Assembly: GCF_025148635.1 (NCBI RefSeq)
Contig: NZ_CP102269.1
Coordinates: 3,038,001 to 3,102,000 of the forward strand
Reading direction: 5' to 3'
DNA length: 64,000 nt
From: Butyricimonas virosa
GTDB taxonomy: Bacteria > Bacteroidota > Bacteroidia > Bacteroidales > Marinifilaceae
Shown here: in pieces, positions 52,904 to 62,258 of the stretch
Position numbering within the stretch: the stretch's first letter is position 1
Layout of the letters: each line of letters begins with the position of its first letter
Notes under the pieces: generated by a model
Seen by the model: only the letters and a program-made list of their open reading frames with translations
Databases searched by the model: none
Told to the model about the DNA's origin: nothing
Program-made: the position numbers and the translations under genes

Positions 52904-53713
52904 ATGTACCAAGAATATTCCCCTCATCCGGTGTTATCTCCTTATATAGACAAATATTGGGAAGTGAAAGGCTCACCGGAAATGGGTGAGAAGATGATAA
53001 TTTTGCCTGATGGTTGTACCGATTTCATTTTTAACTTGGATGATGTGCGTAACCTGGAGGATAAAAATCGGTTTGGTATTGATCCTTTACACGGTTATTT
53101 CGTGGGAGCGATGAAGACTTACTCGGAGTTGTCGGTTTGTGCCGGATCTCTACACGTGATCGGGGTCAGATTCACTCCCTGCGGGCTGACTGTTTTCACA
53201 AAAAAGCCTTTAGGGGAGTTGAGTGGGCAGAGACTTCATTTGAGGGACGTGGGATTTCTTTTTCATGAAGAGTTCGCTTCTTTTTTGAGGGAGAAAAACA
53301 CGTTGGTAGAAAGATTGCAAGTAATTGAAGCTTTTTTGATGTCTCGGTTGAAATATGCGGAGGAAGTTGACAGGCAAATTGTGTGGACAACCGGGGTGAT
53401 CCGTCAGGCCGGGGGATTGTTGCCTATTCGGGAGTTAATGAGTCGGGTATGCATCTGTCAACGCCATTTTGAACGTCGTTTTAAACATGCCACGGGTTAC
53501 ACGCCAAAAGAGTATAGCCGGGTCGTGAAATTTCGTCGGGCAATGGATGTACTTCGTCAGGTTTCCGGGAATAACCTCTTTTCCGTGGCGGTCGATTGCG
53601 GGTATTATGATTCTTCTCACTTGGTGAAGGAGTTCAAGAAATTATCGGGTAGTTCCCCGATGGTTTTCACGTCCTTACCGGCAGATACTCCGATCACTTA
53701 TTTAGGGGAATAA
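52904..53713 (+). CDS. AraC-family regulator (DUF6597-type sensor)
   Basis: A 269-aa protein. Residues 1 to about 150 (MYQEYSPHPVLSPYIDKYWEVKG, IILPDGCTDFIFNL) form the small beta domain common in AraC regulators with DUF6597. The C-terminal 100 residues carry the two helix-turn-helix motifs (ISELMSRVCICQRHFERRFKHATGYTPKEYSRVVKF and VAVDCGYYDSSHLVKEFKKLSGSSP). Start chosen from the promoter at 52873. Target genes are unknown; the FMN-binding gene 70 bp downstream is an obvious candidate. Confidence 0.85.
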   Translation: MYQEYSPHPVLSPYIDKYWEVKGSPEMGEKMIILPDGCTDFIFNLDDVRNLEDKNRFGIDPLHGYFVGAMKTYSELSVCAGSLHVIGVRFTPCGLTVFTKKPLGELSGQRLHLRDVGFLFHEEFASFLREKNTLVERLQVIEAFLMSRLKYAEEVDRQIVWTTGVIRQAGGLLPIRELMSRVCICQRHFERRFKHATGYTPKEYSRVVKFRRAMDVLRQVSGNNLFSVAVDCGYYDSSHLVKEFKKLSGSSPMVFTSLPADTPITYLGE

Positions 53714-53785
53714 AAGTCGATTTTTTACAAAAGATTCTTTTCTCGGAACTCTACTTTTGTATTTATAATTAAATAAAATGGATAT

Positions 53786-54193
53786 ATGGAAGAATTGAAA
53801 CGAAAAGCGGAATTATTACTGGAGCAATGCGAAAGTGTGGTACTGACTTCTATTGACGAAAACGGTTTTCCCCGTCCTGTACCGATGTCAAAGGTGAAAG
53901 CGGAGGGGATAACTACAATCTGGTTTGCTACCGGAACGTATTCCGAGAAAACGGAACACTTTCGGGTGAATCCTAAAGCGGGAGTGTGTTTCCAGAAGGA
54001 GATTAACAGTGTCGTGCTGACCGGGTACATCGAGATTATTACCGACGAGGCAGAAAAGAAAGCCTTGTGGCAGGATTGGTTTATCGAGCATTTTCCCGGA
54101 GGTGTGAATGACCCGACTTATTGTGTTTTGAAATTCACTGCAAAGCGGGCAACTTACTGGCTGGACTTTCAATTTGTGAAGGGGGAGGTGTAA
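53786..54193 (+). CDS. Pyridoxamine-5'-phosphate-oxidase-like FMN-binding protein
   Basis: A 135-aa split-barrel protein (general stress protein 26 type). Typical segments are VVLTSIDENGFPRPVPMSKVKAEG and TIWFATGTYSEKTEHFRVNPKAGVCF. It binds FMN or a related cofactor and likely reduces or binds small molecules. It is too short and lacks the full PLP site for vitamin B6 synthesis. It is between two AraC regulators and may be controlled by one of them. Confidence 0.85.
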   Translation: MEELKRKAELLLEQCESVVLTSIDENGFPRPVPMSKVKAEGITTIWFATGTYSEKTEHFRVNPKAGVCFQKEINSVVLTGYIEIITDEAEKKALWQDWFIEHFPGGVNDPTYCVLKFTAKRATYWLDFQFVKGEV

Positions 54194-54268
54194 GCGAACT
54201 AATTTAGCAAGATCGGAAAAGTCTCTCCCAATTCAGGGACTTACTTTTGTCTCGAAATACAAAAGAAT

Positions 54269-55126
54269 ATGGAACAGAAATTGACAACGAAAGAAGAGTA
54301 TTTGAAAAGGATCAACGTGATCGTGGAATATATCAATAATCATCTGGATGAGAATATTGATCTCGGGATGTTAGCCGAGATGTCCGGTTTTTCTCCTTGG
54401 CATTTCCACCGGATCGTGCGTGCCTTTCTGGGAGAACCTGTGGGGGCTTTCATCACCCGGGTACGTGTCGAGACTGCAGCTCGCTTGTTACGCTATTCCG
54501 ATTTGTCCGTGCAGGACATTGCTTATCGGGTTGGGTATGATGTGCCTTCTTCTTTGTCGAAAAGTTTCAAGCAATTCTATGATATTTCACCGAATGAATA
54601 TCGTAATAATAAAAATTGCACGATTATGAAACCAGTAGAAATGAGACCCGATTTGAAGTTAGAGTTTGAAGAACGAGTGTTGGCCCCGAAACGAGTGATT
54701 TACATTTGGCTAATGGGTGCATATAATCAGTTGGATTATTGTGCGGCATGGCAAAGATTATGGAATTACGTGAGGGAAGAAAATCTTTTTGCCCCGGAAG
54801 TGGAGCATATCTGTGTTTACCATGATGATCCGAAGGTGACGGAGCAGGATAAATTGCGGACAGATGTGTGTCTTGTACTTCCCCGTGTCGGAAAGCCGAA
54901 AGGGGAGGTTGGTGTAAAAGAAGTTCCCGGGGGAAAATATGCGGTATTTCGTTATCAAGGACCGTATGAAAACTTACGTGCCGTGTATGATACAATTTAT
55001 GCCAAGTGGATTCCGGAAAAAGGTTATAAGTTGGGAGATACTCCCGGTTTCGAGAAGTATCTGAACCATCCGGATCATACCGAGCCGGAAAATCTGATTA
55101 CTGAAATTTATATTCCGGTACAATGA
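54269..55126 (+). CDS. AraC/GyrI-type transcriptional regulator (Rob-like)
   Basis: A 285-aa protein with two parts in the reverse order of the first regulator. Residues about 12-115 are an AraC DNA-binding domain (NVIVEYINNHLDENIDLGMLAEMSGFSPWHFHRI, VQDIAYRVGYDVPSSLSKSFKQFYDISPNEYR). Residues about 125-285 are a GyrI-like effector domain (KRVIYIWLMGAYNQ, VPGGKYAVFRYQGPYENL, EIYIPV), as in Rob and BmrR, which bind amphipathic drugs. It may sense an antibiotic or metabolite. Confidence 0.92.
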   Translation: MEQKLTTKEEYLKRINVIVEYINNHLDENIDLGMLAEMSGFSPWHFHRIVRAFLGEPVGAFITRVRVETAARLLRYSDLSVQDIAYRVGYDVPSSLSKSFKQFYDISPNEYRNNKNCTIMKPVEMRPDLKLEFEERVLAPKRVIYIWLMGAYNQLDYCAAWQRLWNYVREENLFAPEVEHICVYHDDPKVTEQDKLRTDVCLVLPRVGKPKGEVGVKEVPGGKYAVFRYQGPYENLRAVYDTIYAKWIPEKGYKLGDTPGFEKYLNHPDHTEPENLITEIYIPVQ

Positions 55127-55229
55127 CTGGGAGAACGGGGAATGTAATTTCCTGAAATTGGTTTACAGTAAACTTTTTTCAAGGTAATACACGTTGTTTA
55201 TCCGTTGCATATTCGATGTACTTAGGGAT

Positions 55230-55298
55230 TAAAGACGTATTAACTTCGCTACAAAGACGTATCAAAGGCGTTCACGAACGTCTTTGATACGTCTTTGT
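55230..55298. repeat. Strong 22-bp inverted repeat with AAAGACGTAT units
   Basis: 55251-55272 pairs with 55277-55298 over 22 bp with one G-U, around a CACG loop. The arm contains AAAGACGTAT, and another copy with palindromic flank stands at 55231-55240. It follows the regulator gene by 125 bp. Terminator, BIME-like element or cruciform are all possible. No T-run is present. The rest of 55127-55454 is AT-rich with no gene. Confidence 0.7.
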
Positions 55299-55493
55299 GT
55301 TGTGATAGCTTAGTGTTTTTTTCTTGTGTTTAATAGTTCCTTAATTTGCGAATAGTGTGAGATGTATGTATTCCATTTTTTTAATATGGAATGATAATGT
55401 ATTCATTGAAAGATGGGTTCTAAAGAGAGGTGGCACAAACGTCTGGCCTAATGCATGGAGGGTTTTACGAACTTTGATTTTTACAACTATATT

Positions 55494-55524
55494 TTTGCAG
55501 ATAATATTGGAATCGATATATTTG
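55494..55524 (+). promoter_or_regulatory. Promoter of the ECF sigma gene
   Basis: TTTG at 55494-55497, 19 nt, TATATTTG at 55517-55524. It rules out the 55455 start and sets the ATG at 55545. Confidence 0.75.
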
Positions 55525-55544
55525 TGAGATTTAAGAGAGTTGTG

Positions 55545-56105
55545 ATGGAATATAGGCAATTTTTAGATGGGGTTAATCGTAAAGAGGATAAAGCTTGGGT
55601 TGAGCTATATGATTATTTTTATGCTCCACTATGTTGCTATGCGGCAAAAATTATGGGGAATGACCAAATGGTGGAAGATGTGGTGCAGGGATGTTTCGTG
55701 AAATTGTGGCTTTCAACTGTCTGTTTTGAAGATATAAAAGTAATTACAGCTTATTTATACCGTGCCGTGTACAATGCCGCACTTAATTTTGTTCGTGACC
55801 AGAAAAGAAGTAAAAAGGCCCATGAGGTGTGGATGGGACAAGTCGTTAGTGATGAAAGTGATGCTGTAGAGATGGCCTTGGAGGAAGAGGCTATTACTCG
55901 TTTTTATACCGTGATCACACGTTTACCCGAGCAACAACGGGATATTTTATTACGAAGTATGAAAGGAGAAAGAGTAAGGGATATGGCAGAGAAGTTGGGT
56001 ATATCTGAAAATACGGTGAAAACACAAAAAAAGAGGGCCTATGCTTTTGTACGTGAGCAATTAGGGGATGTTTGGATGGTAATTGTCGGGTTGTTTTTCG
56101 TGTAG
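55545..56105 (+). CDS. ECF RNA polymerase sigma factor (FecI-type)
   Basis: A 186-aa sigma factor. Region 2 is DQMVEDVVQGCFVKLWLS; region 4 is LPEQQRDILLRSMKGERVRDMAEKLGISENTVKTQKKRAYAFVREQL. It ends in a hydrophobic WMVIVGLFFV tail, common in Bacteroidales ECF factors of SusCD loci. It works with the FecR anti-sigma encoded next and the STN-bearing SusC transporter: a substrate-loaded transporter signals to FecR, which releases or activates the sigma. Start set from the promoter at 55494. Confidence 0.92.
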   Translation: MEYRQFLDGVNRKEDKAWVELYDYFYAPLCCYAAKIMGNDQMVEDVVQGCFVKLWLSTVCFEDIKVITAYLYRAVYNAALNFVRDQKRSKKAHEVWMGQVVSDESDAVEMALEEEAITRFYTVITRLPEQQRDILLRSMKGERVRDMAEKLGISENTVKTQKKRAYAFVREQLGDVWMVIVGLFFV

Positions 56106-56185
56106 AATTATTGAATTTTTTTTAATTTCTTGTCACCCGTTTTTTTGTATCGAGTGTCTGTTGTGAAAATAAATACAGAAATGAT

Positions 56186-57340
56186 ATGAAATGGGATGAG
56201 ATACATGATCAATCACGTGTGGTTGTAGACAAAGCGATAGAAAACTTATTAGCCGAGGGGAAGGAGGTAGAGAAGAAGGAGAATGATATAGTGGAGAAAT
56301 TACGGGATGTAGAGTACGTGGGCAAGAAATTAGAAAAACGGAAACGTTATTCAGGAAAAGATGCTTTTTTGCGGCTAAAACATCAAATGGAAAGGAGAAA
56401 ACGTTTGCGAGTGGCAATGTGGATGGCAAGTGCAGCGTGTGTGGCTGTTGTTTGTGTAATCTTGTTGCAGTGGAAACAAATAGAAGTGTTGTTGCCGAAA
56501 ACGAGTACGATTGTAAAGCAGGAAAATATTTTTCCGGCGGAGATGAAAGCAATATTGGTGAGAGCGGACGGGGAACAAGTTGTGTTAGGAAAAGAGTATC
56601 GTAATTGGGAAGAGATCGGGAATGTATTGATTGCTGCAGACTCGACAGGATTGGAATATAATCGTTTGAAACAAACTAATACAGATACGGTCGTTTTTAA
56701 TCAATTAATAGTTCCCCGGGGTGGTTTGTATTTGTTGGTATTGGCAGATGGTACACGGGTATGGATGAATTCTGATTCACATTTGAAATATCCGGTAATG
56801 TTTGCCGGTGGTAAGCGGGAGGTGATTTTAAGCGGTGAAGCGTATTTTGACGTGGTAAAAGATAAATCAGCCCCTTTTATCGTGAGAACGGAATCAGGAA
56901 ATATAGAAGTGTTAGGAACGGAGTTTAATATAAAATGTTATTCGGATGAGACAGCTCTGGTTACAACCTTGGTAAATGGTAAAGTGAAATTTGATGATGG
57001 AATAAATCCGTCTGTGATTTTGAAACCGGAGGAACAGCTGATATTTGAAAAAGAAAATAGCCAATCGATCGTTCGGAAAGTAAATGTAAATCATTATATC
57101 AGTTGGAAAGATAATCGTTTATCCTTCCAAGGGGAGACTCTAGACATGATTATGAAGACATTATCACGATGGTATAACGTGGAGGTCGTGTTTGAAGATA
57201 GTACTTTGAAAGCGTTAGAGTTTTCTGGAAACCTAGATAGATTTACAGATATACAAGAATTTCTTTCTCTTTTTGAACTTGGTGTAAATGTGAAATTTGA
57301 GGTAAAGAACCGAACGGTATATATACGGAAAGGAAATTAA
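56186..57340 (+). CDS. FecR-family anti-sigma / signal-transfer protein
   Basis: A 384-aa inner-membrane protein. The cytoplasmic N-terminus (about 1-73) is helical and charged and would hold the sigma. A membrane helix is at about 76-96. The periplasmic part carries the FecR domain (LVPRGGLYLLVLADGTRVWMNSDSHLKYPVMF...REVILSGEAYFDV) and a C-terminal STN-like domain (GETLDMIMKTLSRWYNVEVVFED). It receives the signal from the SusC STN domain encoded downstream. Confidence 0.93.
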   Translation: MKWDEIHDQSRVVVDKAIENLLAEGKEVEKKENDIVEKLRDVEYVGKKLEKRKRYSGKDAFLRLKHQMERRKRLRVAMWMASAACVAVVCVILLQWKQIEVLLPKTSTIVKQENIFPAEMKAILVRADGEQVVLGKEYRNWEEIGNVLIAADSTGLEYNRLKQTNTDTVVFNQLIVPRGGLYLLVLADGTRVWMNSDSHLKYPVMFAGGKREVILSGEAYFDVVKDKSAPFIVRTESGNIEVLGTEFNIKCYSDETALVTTLVNGKVKFDDGINPSVILKPEEQLIFEKENSQSIVRKVNVNHYISWKDNRLSFQGETLDMIMKTLSRWYNVEVVFEDSTLKALEFSGNLDRFTDIQEFLSLFELGVNVKFEVKNRTVYIRKGN

Positions 57341-57350
57341 TAAAAGAAAA

Positions 57351-57390
57351 GAGGGTATAGCAAGCTACCAACTATTTATACCCTCTCGTT
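57351..57390 (+). terminator. Hairpin between fecR-type and susC-type genes
   Basis: A 9-bp stem (GAGGGTATA / TATACCCTC) with a 17-nt loop, then TCGTTT. It would limit read-through and let the regulators be made apart from the transporter. Confidence 0.6.
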
Positions 57391-57418
57391 TACATATTAT
57401 TCATTTAATACAAATAAA

Positions 57419-60400
57419 ATGTTTGACAAATTTATGAAGAAAAAACGATTGGATGATTATACATCATCCCTTTGTTGGAGAAAAAAATTTTTAGTTATGC
57501 GTTTGGTTTATTTTCTGATGGTTGGATTCATTGTTTTGGTGCCAACTTCAGTGAGCGCACAGGACAAAATGATTTCTTTGGAAATACGTTCAGAAACGTT
57601 AAGTAGCGTGTTGATGAAGATTAAGGATCAGAGTGGGGTAAATATCCTTTATAATGAAAATGTGTTGAGAGATGTTCCTTGTAAGGATATGAAGTTGGAA
57701 AAAGTTACGGTCGAGGAGGCTTTGAATAGAATCTTCGAGGGTACACGTTTTGGTTATGAGGTGAGTCGGGGTGTAATCGTGATCAGGGAACGTCAAGCTA
57801 AGGAAATCATACAGAAATCCGTAAAGGTGTCCGGACAGGTTTCCGATGAAAAAGGAGAGCACCTACCGGGAGTGACGGTGTTGATAAAAGGAACATCCAT
57901 TGGTGCCGCGACAGATGTTGACGGGAAATTTACCTTTTCAATCCCGGCAGGGAAACATGTATTACAGTTTTCAATGGTTGGAATGGAATCTAAAGAAATT
58001 GTTATTGATAGTAACAAGGAGATTCCTGAAATTGTTGTGGTGTTGAAGCCGGCAAAAAATGAGTTGGAAGATGTTGTCGTGACGGGTATTTTTAAAAAAA
58101 GCAAGGAATCTTATACCGGAGCCGTAACTACCATCACTGAAAAAGAGTTGAAAACATTCGGTAATAAAAACCTATTGACAACTATCGGTAACATTGACCC
58201 TTCTTTTAATATCTTAAGCAACAATGAAATGGGATCCAATCCGAATCATCTGCCAGACATCCAAATTCGTGGAACAGCCAGCCTGCCCAATTTGGAGGAG
58301 TTGCAAGACAATAGCAAAACCAGTATCAATCTTCCACTCATCGTGTTGGATGGTTTTGAAATCACTTTGGAACGGATGATGGACTTGGACGCCAATGAAG
58401 TTGCCAGTATCACGTTATTGAAAGACGGTACCTCCACTGCCATTTACGGATCTCGAGGAGCTAATGGAGTTGTAGTTATCACCACCAAAGAGCCTGAAAT
58501 GGGGAAATTGGCATTGACTTATAATGGAAGTGTCAACATCGAAGTCCCCGATTTGACAGAATACCGCTTGTTGAATGCCAAAGATAAGTTGAAATTGGAA
58601 CAACTTTCGGGATATTATGAAAGTTATTCTCCTTCTAGAGATTATTTGTTAAAAACCAAATATGCATCCATCTTGGCCGATGTGGAAAGGGGAGTGAACA
58701 CCTACTGGCTATCAAAACCATTAAGAACGGGCGTGGGGCACCGCCATAACCTCCGTTTGGAAGGTGGAGACAAAAGTTTCCGCTACTCAGCTTCCATTCA
58801 ATATAATAACGTGGCTGGAGTTATGAAAGATTCTGATCGTAACAATTTTAACGCGGGAATCACTTTGACCTATCACCACGAAAAATTAATCTTCCAGAAC
58901 GCGTTGACCATCGGTTTTACTAAATCTAACGATTCTCCTTACGGTTCATTTTCCGATTACACCCAATTAAATCCTTACTGGAAACCGTATGATGACAATG
59001 GAAAAATCGTCAAATTGTTCGATAATGACACCGACTATTGGGGAGGATTGAGTCGTTTACCCAGAAATCCTCTATATAACGCTACTTTACATTTGTTAAA
59101 ACAACAGCAATATACCAACATTACCAACAATTTCTCCATCGAATGGAGACCATTTGAAGGATTTATTGCTCGTGGAAGAGCCGGCATTTCCACCCAAAGT
59201 TCAGAATCGGATGATTTTAAACCAGCACAACATACTGATTTTGAAGCAGAACAATATAAAACCGATAGCGGGATTTTTAGAAAAGGACGCTACAATTACG
59301 GCTCCAGTAAAAATTACGATTACGATTTTGCCTTGACTTTGAATTACTCCAAAATATTTGCCAACAAACACCTGCTCTATGCCGGTTTGAATGTTGATCT
59401 GACCCAGAAAAAATATAGAAACTACAACTTCGTGGTAGAAGGATTTGTGGAAGAAACATTGGATTTCCTCTCCACTGCTTTACAATACGAGGAGAATGGC
59501 AAACCAACAGGTTCTGAAAACATCACTCGACGGATGGGTGTTGTTGGAAACTTGAACTACTCTTTCGATGACCGTTATTATGTAGATTTTGCTTACAGAA
59601 CAGATGGTTCTTCTCAATTCGGGAAAGACAAAAAATTTGCACCATTCTACTCTGCCGGTATCGGTTGGAACATCCATAACGAAAAATTCATGAAATCGGT
59701 TGATTTTATCGATCGCCTAAAATTAAGAGCTTCTTACGGGCAGACCGGTTCTCAAAATTTCAGTGCCTACCAAGCCATCTCCACCTACTCCTACTATTTA
59801 AACGACCGCTACTATCAATGGATGGGTGCTTATCAAAAAGCGTTGGACAATCCTAATTTGGAATGGCAAAAAACTGACAAATACAATTTAGGAATCGAAA
59901 TCAATACATTCAATAACTGTTTGAATTTCATCGCGGATTTTTATTTGGAAAAAACATCTAATTTGCTTTCTTCTTTGGAGTTACCGTTATCTAACGGATT
60001 TACCTCTTACGTGGAAAATATCGGTAAGGTGAAAAATCGCGGATTTGAATTAAAAGCCACCGGATTTTTGATTCGGGACACCGAAAGAAGATTAATCTGG
60101 ACTTTGACCGGTTCGTTGGTACACAATAAAGACGAGATCGTTAAACTATCAGATGCTCTTAAATCGGAATACTCTAAACGATTGCTGGAAGGCGGAACCC
60201 TACCGAATAAAGTGCTTCGAGAAGGAGAATCCCAAAATAGCATTTATGCGGTTCGCTCCATGGGTATAGATCCCAGCACCGGACGCGAAATGTTCTTAAA
60301 ACAAAATGGAGAGGTATCGTACACTTGGGATGCAAACGATCGGGTATATTGTGGAGTTAGCGAACCGAAATACCGGGGCAATTTCAGTACCATGTTCCGT

Positions 60401-60820
60401 TGGCGTGACCTTTCCCTCAATCTATCGTTTGCCTATCGTTTGGGAGGGCAATTGTATAACTCCACTTTAGCTTCCAAAGTAGAAAATGCAGACAAACGAT
60501 ACAATGTAGACGAACGGGTATTTACTGACCGTTGGCAAAAACCGGGAGACGAGACCCTGTTTAAAGGATTGAATAACGAATCCAGTACCTATGCAACCAC
60601 TCGTTTTGTACAGGATGAACGCACTTTAATTGGTCAAAACCTGTACGTCAGCTACGAGTTTTTGAATAATCCCTGGTTACAGAAGCATTTAGGTATACAG
60701 ACCTTGACTATAAGCGGGGACTTGAGCGATCTGTTCTATTGGTCGACCATCAAACAGGAAAGAGGATTGTCTTATCCATTTTCTCGCCGTTTCTCCTTTT
60801 CATTATCCATGCGATTCTAA
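57419..60820 (+). CDS. SusC/RagA-type TonB-dependent transporter with STN domain
   Basis: A 1133-aa outer-membrane transporter. Signal region (about 20-50), STN signalling domain (about 50-125), carboxypeptidase-like D domain (VSGQVSDEKGEHLPGVTVLIKGTS...GKFTFS, about 138-215), TonB plug (DVVVTGIFKKSKESYTGAV), the SusC signature LLKDGTSTAIYGSRGANGVVVIT, then the barrel to a terminal F. The STN domain marks a transporter that also signals to FecR/ECF. It pairs with the SusD gene that follows after 10 bp. Substrate unknown: there is no glycoside hydrolase in view, so peptide or iron-chelate uptake are open. Confidence 0.95.
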   Translation: MFDKFMKKKRLDDYTSSLCWRKKFLVMRLVYFLMVGFIVLVPTSVSAQDKMISLEIRSETLSSVLMKIKDQSGVNILYNENVLRDVPCKDMKLEKVTVEEALNRIFEGTRFGYEVSRGVIVIRERQAKEIIQKSVKVSGQVSDEKGEHLPGVTVLIKGTSIGAATDVDGKFTFSIPAGKHVLQFSMVGMESKEIVIDSNKEIPEIVVVLKPAKNELEDVVVTGIFKKSKESYTGAVTTITEKELKTFGNKNLLTTIGNIDPSFNILSNNEMGSNPNHLPDIQIRGTASLPNLEELQDNSKTSINLPLIVLDGFEITLERMMDLDANEVASITLLKDGTSTAIYGSRGANGVVVITTKEPEMGKLALTYNGSVNIEVPDLTEYRLLNAKDKLKLEQLSGYYESYSPSRDYLLKTKYASILADVERGVNTYWLSKPLRTGVGHRHNLRLEGGDKSFRYSASIQYNNVAGVMKDSDRNNFNAGITLTYHHEKLIFQNALTIGFTKSNDSPYGSFSDYTQLNPYWKPYDDNGKIVKLFDNDTDYWGGLSRLPRNPLYNATLHLLKQQQYTNITNNFSIEWRPFEGFIARGRAGISTQSSESDDFKPAQHTDFEAEQYKTDSGIFRKGRYNYGSSKNYDYDFALTLNYSKIFANKHLLYAGLNVDLTQKKYRNYNFVVEGFVEETLDFLSTALQYEENGKPTGSENITRRMGVVGNLNYSFDDRYYVDFAYRTDGSSQFGKDKKFAPFYSAGIGWNIHNEKFMKSVDFIDRLKLRASYGQTGSQNFSAYQAISTYSYYLNDRYYQWMGAYQKALDNPNLEWQKTDKYNLGIEINTFNNCLNFIADFYLEKTSNLLSSLELPLSNGFTSYVENIGKVKNRGFELKATGFLIRDTERRLIWTLTGSLVHNKDEIVKLSDALKSEYSKRLLEGGTLPNKVLREGESQNSIYAVRSMGIDPSTGREMFLKQNGEVSYTWDANDRVYCGVSEPKYRGNFSTMFRWRDLSLNLSFAYRLGGQLYNSTLASKVENADKRYNVDERVFTDRWQKPGDETLFKGLNNESSTYATTRFVQDERTLIGQNLYVSYEFLNNPWLQKHLGIQTLTISGDLSDLFYWSTIKQERGLSYPFSRRFSFSLSMRF

Positions 60821-60830
60821 ATTTGATACT

Positions 60831-62246
60831 ATGAAACAGATAAATTACATACTCATACTGTTGCTGCTGTGTTGTATCACTGCTTGTAACGACTGGCTGG
60901 AGGTTGCTCCACAAGCTGAAAAAGAAGAGTCCGAAATGTTTGAAAAAGAAGCAGGATTCCGGAATGTTTTGATTGGCGCGTACATCCGCATGAAGTCGAA
61001 TAACCTGTATGGAGAAGATTTGACTTACGGAAGTATAGAAATGTTAGCACAACATTGGACTAATACTGACGATTTAGGTAAATATTTAAAAGCTTATAAT
61101 TACGAACAGGGTGATGTGGAAACTAAAATCAATAGTTTTTATGGAAATCTGTACAAAGTAATTGCAGATGTTAATGGACTGTTAAACAACATCGATGCAC
61201 GGAAAGAGGTGTTCGAGGGCAATAACTACGAGATTATCAAAGGAGAGGCCTTGGCTATCCGGGCTTTTTGCCACTTCGATGTATTGCGCCTATTCGGTCC
61301 CGTACCGACTAATTTGTCCGAAGGAACCATTCTTCCTTACGTCACTACAGTTTCTATCGTCCCCAATCACCTGGTCTCCTATAACGATTTTACTACCAAG
61401 CTATTGGCTGATTTGAATGAAGCCGAAAGATGTTTGGAAGCGAATGACCCGATTCTTACAGCTTCTATCAAAGAGTTAAGTACATTGGAAGTGGCTCAAG
61501 ACGATAATTTCTTGTGCGACCGTCAAATGCGTATGAATTATTATGCTGTTTGTGCCTTAAAAGCTCGCGTGCAGTTGTGGTTGGGAAACAAAAGCGAAGC
61601 GTTGAAATATGCCCAAAAAGTAATTGATGCCAAAGATCCCAACGGCAACGCGGTGTTCCGTTTAGGTACCACCACGGATTGTGCCAATGGAGACTTGATC
61701 TTCTCTTCTGAACACATTTTCAATTTGAACGTGTACAATCTGAGCGATTCTAAAATCAGTGCTGCTAATACATTCTACACCAACAGCACGACATTAAAGT
61801 ATTTCTGGGCTTCAGGAACTACAGACATCCGTCGTGGAAAAATGTGGAAAGAGGTATATGACGATTATTGGTGGACCTATTACTACTATATAACCAAATA
61901 TACTCAAGCTACCAATATGCCGGTTTTGGCCAAAAACTCTATTCCTTTATTCCGCTTGGCCGAAATGTATCTGATTGCGATGGAATGTGGATCTATCCAA
62001 AATGCAAACGACTTATATAAAGAAGTGTGTATTGCTCGCGATATTACTCCGGTAACTTTTGGCAGCACGGAAGAATTATTAGAAACGTTGATTTTAGAAT
62101 ACAATCGGGAATTTTACGGCGAAGGACAAGCTTTCTATGCTTACAAACGTTTGGGTAGAAGTAAAATTTTCGGAACTTCTACCGTCGGATCTGCATTAAT
62201 TTACGTGTTGCCTTTACCGAAAGCAGAAAGTCTTTACATCCAATAA
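60831..62246 (+). CDS. SusD/RagB-type lipoprotein
   Basis: A 471-aa surface lipoprotein. Lipobox CCITAC (about Cys20), then NDWLEVAPQAEKEES, the typical SusD start. The body is TPR-like helical (YGNLYKVIADVNGLLNNID, EALAIRAFCHFDVLRLFGPVP) and ends with a RagB-type C-terminal part. It caps the SusC barrel and binds the substrate. In the same operon as the transporter and the lipoprotein genes that follow. Confidence 0.95.
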   Translation: MKQINYILILLLLCCITACNDWLEVAPQAEKEESEMFEKEAGFRNVLIGAYIRMKSNNLYGEDLTYGSIEMLAQHWTNTDDLGKYLKAYNYEQGDVETKINSFYGNLYKVIADVNGLLNNIDARKEVFEGNNYEIIKGEALAIRAFCHFDVLRLFGPVPTNLSEGTILPYVTTVSIVPNHLVSYNDFTTKLLADLNEAERCLEANDPILTASIKELSTLEVAQDDNFLCDRQMRMNYYAVCALKARVQLWLGNKSEALKYAQKVIDAKDPNGNAVFRLGTTTDCANGDLIFSSEHIFNLNVYNLSDSKISAANTFYTNSTTLKYFWASGTTDIRRGKMWKEVYDDYWWTYYYYITKYTQATNMPVLAKNSIPLFRLAEMYLIAMECGSIQNANDLYKEVCIARDITPVTFGSTEELLETLILEYNREFYGEGQAFYAYKRLGRSKIFGTSTVGSALIYVLPLPKAESLYIQ

Positions 62247-62258
62247 ATTGAATATCAC

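Noticed and set aside
55455..55544. Upstream ATG extending the ECF sigma factor by 30 residues
   Set aside because: The -33/-7 promoter lies inside that stretch, and family homology starts near 55545.
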